Positions 58,052 to 64,000 of a stretch of DNA of 64,000 nt are shown here, one piece after another. The notes under the pieces were generated by a model, which saw nothing but the letters and a program-made list of their open reading frames with translations, had not been told where the DNA came from and ran no database searches. The DNA is taken from NCBI GenBank assembly GCA_964017185.1, contig OZ024875.1:28591456-28655455 (forward strand), written 5' to 3'. Source of the stretch: Rugalucina vietnamica. Taxonomy: Eukaryota > Mollusca > Bivalvia > Lucinida > Lucinidae. Numbering within the stretch: the stretch's first letter is position 1; each line of letters opens with the position of its first letter. A program made the position numbers and the translations under genes.

Positions 58052-58217
58052 TTCTTGGTTGATGGTTGATTGGGGTTTAACGTCCCACCAACAGCTTAAG
58101 TCACATGGAGACGGGACCTCGGTTTATAGTCCCATCCGACGGACTGGAGAAGCCTGGGATCGAACCTGCGAACCCTGGTTTACAAGGCGAGTGACATAAC
58201 CACTGCACCACGGAGGC
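58052..58217 (-). mobile_element. tRNA-Thr-derived SINE with target duplication
   Basis: On the minus strand the head GCCTCCGTGGTGCAGTGGTT, an anticodon-loop region reading TTGTAAA (TGT) and the B box GGTTCGATCCC (58153-58217) resemble a tRNA-Thr gene. The body follows and ends GGGACGTTAAACCCCAATCA near 58070. AATAAG(TA)GGGTTC flanks both sides (about 58040-58054 and 58222-58235). Extra bases and the long tail show it is a SINE, not a functional tRNA gene. Confidence 0.8.
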
Positions 58218-58602
58218 ATCTAATAAGAGGGTTCATTACCCGAAATTGCACAACATGGCTCACACTTCCTCCCCTTGAATGTTACTTTGTATTCACTGCT
58301 TCCAAAAGATGTTAATATTATAATTTTATCGAAACCATTTTATCTTATATATGTTTCATCTCTTTCGCGCATTCTGATCAATATCACATATTCGCTGCGT
58401 AGTCAGCAGTCTTGAAGAAATCTGCGGTGTTTCCGAAATAAAATGCCACAATCAGATAAACTGTTTGTGTTTAGATAATTGATTTCATGCATTCTGATCA
58501 ATATCATGTGTTAATACCGGGATTGTTCCAAGACCCGAAAATAGACTTTCTTGCGCTGCGACCCATTATGATTATGGGGTCAAATATGCAAGTGTCAAAT
58601 TC

Positions 58603-58847
58603 ATGAAATAGCCGCTGCATCAGAAAACTAGCCTTTTGCGTATACATTCGAAAACAAAGACGCAGATCAGCTGTGCAGTACTGCACAACTGACCTGCGCC
58701 TTTGTTTTCGCTACACGGTTAGCACGATTCATCTTCTTTCTAAATCCGAAATTACAAGCTTCTAGTCATCTTCCGTGTTTATACTGCCCAGTTTGTGTCG
58801 TACCTGTTCGGAAACCACATTGTAAGTTTTCTCATGATGAGACTCAA
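58603..58847 (-). mobile_element. Hairpin MITE, copy D
   Basis: It has the same layout as copy A, with the internal palindrome from CGAAAACAAAG through GTGCAGTACTGCAC to CTTTGTTTTCG (about 58649-58711) and the right end ATTGTAAGTTTTCTCATGA. The left end is more diverged than in the other copies. Confidence 0.75.
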
Positions 58848-61402
58848 ATACTGTTTTTACAGTCAAACTTCGCGTGACCGTAAAAGATGTGACACAAAAA
58901 AAAGGAAAAATGAAAAACAGACATATTCGGCAAAATGTTATGTCAAGTCAAGATAATTGATATACATGGTCAGCCGAAAGGAGAGAAAAATAAATACATA
59001 CAAAGTGATTTGCCGCCCGGAATGTTTCTCCATTTTTATTTCCCGGAAAACGAGATACCTAGGCTGATCCGAGTGACAGTTCCCCATATGGGGGGCAAAG
59101 GGCAATTTTGCCAGACAGTGGCTGTTTCATAACGAAAATTTCAATGCTGTAAAAACAATCATAAAGAAAACATGATTAAGCTAAAAGTGGCAATTTTTAT
59201 TGATTGACACCTTAATCACTGCGAGTTATAGTGTGTGCACTGCTTTCGTTAAATGTCAAAACAGAGGGACATGGTATAGGAGAAAGACGACACATTGACC
59301 AAGTATACAAAAAATAAAAAAAAAAAAAAAAAAAAAAAAATAGATCATTTATTGAGGGTCGCATTTTTGTGCATCTTTCTTTGGGTCATACTTATATTAA
59401 TTCATTGCCTTTAATGTCGGGTACACATACTAAAAAAATATATATATATATAAAATTAAATAAAACAAATAAATAAATGAAAATAATAAATAAATTATCA
59501 CTATAAACTAGCGTAAGTAATTTACAATATTATGAAACATACATGTAGTAGCCATTTTCAGTAAAATCAATAGGAGTTACCTGTGAATTTCAGGCCCGAT
59601 TTTACACTGCTGGGAATCATGTGACCGCAAATGTTTCCATATACACCAAAATGTAAACAAATGACGTCATCAGTTTTGTTTTCTTTCCAAATAACTTCAA
59701 GATACGCCTGTTGATTTTTATGCCACCTAGTGCATTCCATGGACAACCCTATTTGGAAGAATTTAAGCCATTTGTTTGTGGCATTTCACCTGGCCAGTGT
59801 TTCAAACACTTCAAAAATTCACTTAAAATACGCTGTTACCCTACACACATAAGCTTTATTTCCTTCAATATCTTAAATATTAAATGTTAATCATTACATT
59901 GAAATTTATTACATACTGCTGTGGTATTATAAAAACGTGGGAAGTTTTTTCATAACGGATAAAACCAAATTCTGCAATTTTACGAGCAGATTACTTTGCT
60001 AGATACCATGTACACAGCAAACCAAATTGATTCCTTCCACACAAACAAATTGTGTTCTTATTTTCTGTCAGTTTAATATTAAATTTTAAGTAGATGAATT
60101 TTGGCTCTCTAAAATTGATTAGGTCCAATACAATGACGGACATAGCCATGTTATCGCTAGTTCAGAAAGTACTAGATCATACAAACTGTGCGACTCTTTA
60201 CCACTCATATCCATCAATAGTCTTTTAAATGTTTCATGTTGAATACCTTTTTCTTTCTTCATTTCTTTATTTACTATACCCGACAAAATTAGAAACGTAA
60301 TGATGCCATTAACCAATTTTCCATAAAGCTCATAAGAATTAACAAAATTTTATGGATTCCATTTCATAGATATGCTATTCTATCACACGTTTGAACAATG
60401 GGCAAAAACTGTGCTTCAAAAATTAGCCATCAACCAGGTGGGGGTCATATGTTAAGTCACTTTAAAATTGCACCTTTTTTTACCCTCACTTTGGTATTTG
60501 CTTTAGATGTTTAAAATCTTTTGAGTACACTTCAACGACCCCAGACACACACTCTTTGCATCTTTTATTCTCATTTTGTTCAAACATGGACTCTTAAAGG
60601 GAAAGGCAAGGTTAAAACACAATGCATCTTAAATGAAAGTAGGTGCCTCTCTTAACAATTTGGTACAAGTTTTATTAAAATCAGATGGATATTGAGAAAG
60701 TTGTGTTGGTTTGAATATACATTAATTTCTGTTAAAAGATGCGGCCATCTTGGATATTCATTAGGCTTAATGCCGTCATAAAGTTCTACTTAAATATATA
60801 TAATTAATAATTATGAAACCTTATTAATATTTTTCTGTTAATTTTTGTTACACTGGTTTGTACTATTGATTTACTATCAATTTTGGACGTATACCTCCAT
60901 AAAAAAATTTGAAATATAGAATTTATTCATTGTTTATGGTTTTACAATTTTCTAATTAAATATTCACTTCGTTCCAAAACTTCAAATCACAATATCTCAC
61001 TTAATCCTTGACCGATTTGAACAAAATTTGCACCAAAATGTTTCTTAGATCAGACCTTGAGTTTAAAAGGTATTGTCGTTGAACATTCTCCTTTAAGGCT
61101 TGGTAGCTCTTGTTTTAACCCTAATTTAAACAAAAATGCTTACTGGAGCTAAACCGTATAAGCCATGAAAAGTTATAGGCTAACTTTTATTAGCTGTACC
61201 GATCAAGAGCGATCAGATTAGAACGATTCAAGTGGGTAATGATCAGAAAAAGGCGCAATCATAATGAAATTCCTATTGTTTATGAGAACACTGTTTGCGC
61301 AATGTCGGCGTTTAGTGTATGCATAGCTCTTAGCGTCGTTTTGTTTTGATTTTCCAATGACGTTGCAAGCTGTAGAATCTTATTTTGTTTGTTTCTGCAT
61401 AA
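58848..61402. other. No gene recognised
   Basis: AT-rich DNA with a poly(A) run (about 59316-59340) and TATATA-rich stretches near 59440. A 65-residue open frame at 58935-59132 (PRLIRVTVPHMGGKG) has no family match by eye. AAAGGTATTGTCGTTGAA occurs at 61066-61083 and again at 61412-61429. Confidence 0.45.
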
Positions 61403-64000
61403 TTAAGTCCTAAAGGTATTGTCGTTGAAGGCATTAATGACCGTCTAATGACATTGAGACTTCCTCTGTCAGGCAATAAACATGCAACTATTGTCAGTGC
61501 TTATGCACCCACAATGACCAATCCAGATGAGGTCAAGGACAAGTTCTATGATGACCTAGACAATGTTATTTCTGCAACACCCCGCACAGACAAGCTTATC
61601 CTTCTTGGCGACTTTAATGCCAGAGTGGGTACAGACCACCAGACCTGGGAAGGAGTTATAGGTCCAGAAGGGGTTGGAAAGTGCAACAGCAATGGTCTCT
61701 TGCTTCTCAGGAAGTGTGCTGAACATGACCTTCTAATCACCAACACAGTCTTCCGTCTACCTAATAGGAACAAAACATCCTGGATGCATCCCCGTTCCAA
61801 ACACTGGCATCTCATAGACTATGTCATAGTGCGGAGAACAGACAGGCAGGATGTTAAAGTGACAAAGACTATGTGTGGTGCAGACTGCTGGACAGATCAT
61901 AGACTGGTTGTCAGCAAACTCAACCTAAGAATACAGCCTGCGAGGCGACCTCAAGGCAAGAAAGCTCCTAAGAGACTGGATGTCTCAAAGCTGAATAAAG
62001 ACAGCATGAGACAAGATTTCTTAACAGACATTTGCAACCAACTGGATGCAATGAATCTCAGTTCAGAGGACCCCGAAGAAAACTGGACAGTTTTCCATAA
62101 AACAGTTCTTTCTTCAGCTGCAAGCACCTTAGGCCATCCATCTCGCAAACATCAAGACTGGTTTGATGAGAATGATGACGAAATTCAGAGGCTTCTTGAA
62201 GAAAAGCACCGATTGCACAAGGCACATCAAGATGATACTAGCTCAGTATCAAAGAAAACAGCCTACAGCAACATTTGTAAGACAGTCCAGACCAAGCTTA
62301 GGGACATGCAAGATTCCTGGCTGAGGAAGAAAACAGAAGAAATTCAGTCTTTTGCGGATAGAAAGGACATGAAGAAATTTCATGATGCACTGAAAACCAT
62401 TTATGGTCCAAAGAGTTCTGGAGCCACCACATTGCTCAGTGCAGATGGAAACACTCTTCTCACAGATAAAGAAGCTATCTTGGAAAGGTGGGCAGAACAC
62501 TTCAATAGTGTGCTTAATCGACCATCAAGCATCAATGAGGATGCAATCGACAGACTTCCACAGATAGAGTGCAATGTTCTGTTAGATGAATTTCCTACCG
62601 TTACGGAAACAAGAAAAGCAGTTCAACAACTATCATCTGGCAAAGCCCCAGGTGCAGATGCAATTCCTGCCGAAGTTTACAAGGCTGGGGGGCTACCCAT
62701 GGCAGAGAAACTGACAGAGTTGTTTCACTGTATGTGGAGAAAGGAGGCTATCCCACAAGAATTTAAGGATGCATCCATAATCCACCTATACAAGCGGAAA
62801 GGAAATCCTCAAGTCTGTGACAATCACAGAGGCATCTCCCTCCTATCAATTGCTGGGAAGATACTTGCAAAAATTCTGTTGAATCGTCTGAATGTTCATC
62901 TTGATCAGACGGGACTTATCCCAGAAAGTCAATGTGGATTCAGAAAAGTCAGAGGGACAATAGACATGATCTTCACAGCAAGACAGCTTCAGGAGAAATG
63001 CCAAGAACAGAATGTAGATCTATACATGACGTTTGTTGACCTTACCAAAGCTTTTGACACTGTTAGTCGTGATGGACTCTGGAAAATCATGGCCAAGTTT
63101 GGCTGTCCACCCAGATTCATAGCAATGGTGCGGCAGTTTCATGATGGCATGCAGGCACGTGTGCAAAATGATGGAGAGTTCTCTGAACCATTTGAAGTAA
63201 CAAATGGGGTCAAACAAGGCTGTGTTCTGGCACCAACACTGTTCAGCATGATGTTTTCTGCCATGCTTATGGATGCTTTTCAGGACAGTGACACTGGTTT
63301 TCCAATCAGGTACCGTTTTGATGGCAACATATTCAACCTCAGAAGGTTGCAAGCCAAAACTAAGGTCCAGACTGATGTGCTAGATGAGCTCCTCTATGCA
63401 GATGATATGGATAAGAATGCCAGCACAGAGGCAAAAATGCAAAGAGCCATGGATCAAGTCTCACAGTCATGTGATAACTATGATCTCACAATCAGCACAA
63501 AAAAGACAGAGGTTGTACACCAACCAGCGCCCGGAAAGCCATATAATGAACCAACCATCACTGTGAATGGGCAAAAACTGAAAGTTGCTGACAAGTTCAC
63601 CTACCTGGGAAGCACTCTCTCCAGAGCAGTGCATATTGATGATGAGATCACTGCCAGAATTGCAAAGGCTAGTGTGGCATTCGGACGACTCCGTGCAAAT
63701 GTCTGGGAGCGAAATGGAATCAAGCTTGACACCAAGCTGAAAGTCTACAAGGCTGTGGTACTGCCAACCCTCTTGTATGCATGTGAGACCTGGACAGTAT
63801 ACCAACGCCATGCAAAGAGACTTAACCATTTCCACTTAAGCTGTTTGAGAAAGTTGTTAAAAATCAAGTGGCAGGACAAGATTCCAGACACAGAGGTCCT
63901 GACGAAAGCAGGGATGCAAAGCATGCATACAGTCTTAAAGCTAGCACAGCTAAGATGGACTGGCCATGTTATAAGAATGCCTGATGCGCGACTTCCAAAG
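61403..64000 (+). CDS. RTE-like LINE endonuclease/reverse transcriptase, 5' truncated, open to the window edge
   Basis: After TAA at 61400-61402 the frame is open without a stop for about 866 codons to the end of the window. Clear homology begins at EGINDRLMTLRLPL (about 61427), inside the AP-endonuclease domain. The endonuclease shows LLGDFNARVG (about 61600) and TDHRL (about 61895). The RT shows GKAPGADAIPAEVYKAGG, IIHLYKRKGN, DNHRGISLLS, ESQCGFRKVRGT, FVDLTKAFDTV, NGVKQGCVLAPTLF and the catalytic YADD (63395-63406). A C-terminal domain follows (FTYLGSTLS, LPTLLYACETW, LRWTGHVIRMP). The intact frame implies a young insertion. Loss of the N-terminal endonuclease part means this copy alone could not start its own target cleavage normally. 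RTE affiliation is inferred from the C-terminal domain and RT order. Confidence 0.93.

Noticed and set aside
58153..58217. Functional tRNA-Thr gene
   Set aside because: The arms have mismatches, a long conserved tail follows, and target duplications flank the unit, so it is a SINE.
58935..59132. 65-residue open frame as a small gene
   Set aside because: No recognised family or splice evidence. It was kept only as a remark in the region note.
1..64000. Bacterial or phage-type defence system or gene cluster
   Set aside because: No operon-like coding, ribosome-binding sites or such protein families are present. The window is animal nuclear DNA with introns and metazoan transposons.

Overview
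The window looks like gene-poor, AT-rich nuclear DNA of an invertebrate animal, most likely a bivalve or related marine lophotrochozoan. The evidence is a spliced C2H2 zinc-finger gene, several kinds of non-LTR retrotransposon, a tRNA-headed SINE, many TACATGTA-type motifs, and dense nested miniature DNA transposons. No operons, Shine-Dalgarno sites or prokaryotic gene packing are visible. The taxonomic placement is inference; the eukaryotic assignment is secure.

Only one host gene can be defended: a plus-strand two-coding-exon C2H2 zinc-finger protein (22859-23320 joined to 24263-25249, 482 residues, 13 fingers). A minus-strand exon at 11388-11640 resembles its first exon and is probably an orphan or decayed paralogue.

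Four non-LTR elements are present. A decayed reverse transcriptase with a PHD-like cysteine cluster lies at 4166-6226. A first-ORF plus endonuclease/RT element at 17238-19402 has an in-frame TAG between the two parts and loses its 3' half. An L1/Tx1-like element at 48185-52351 is flanked by a 15-base target duplication and is interrupted by an LTR-like element (49942-51774). An RTE-like element with an unbroken reading frame starts at 61403 and runs off the right edge.

DNA-transposon structures are supported by inverted ends plus target duplications: 379-1970 and 44662-45788 (TA), 42754-43909 (TA, with a deleted Tc1-like transposase relic), 20363-22501 (hAT-like, ATTAAAAG), 25994-27941 (CCGGCGAT), 33751-34099 (ATGTATATG), 34340-34647 and 54223-54984 (8-base duplications), and a four-copy hairpin MITE family (30589, 52567, 55100, 58603). 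A six-unit 371-base tandem array (41540-45948) lies between TTAA duplications inside another repeat and has itself been hit by two transposons. A duplicated block (48103-54153 and 55764-57455) lets insertions be dated relative to each other.

No multi-gene system with a shared function is visible. The most unusual observations are the block-inserted 371-base array, the near-identical-ended LTR-like element rich in AGGTCA half-sites, a 30-base perfect palindrome flanked by a 7-base duplication (33124-33167), and recurring YY1-like and CRE-like motifs carried by unrelated repeats.
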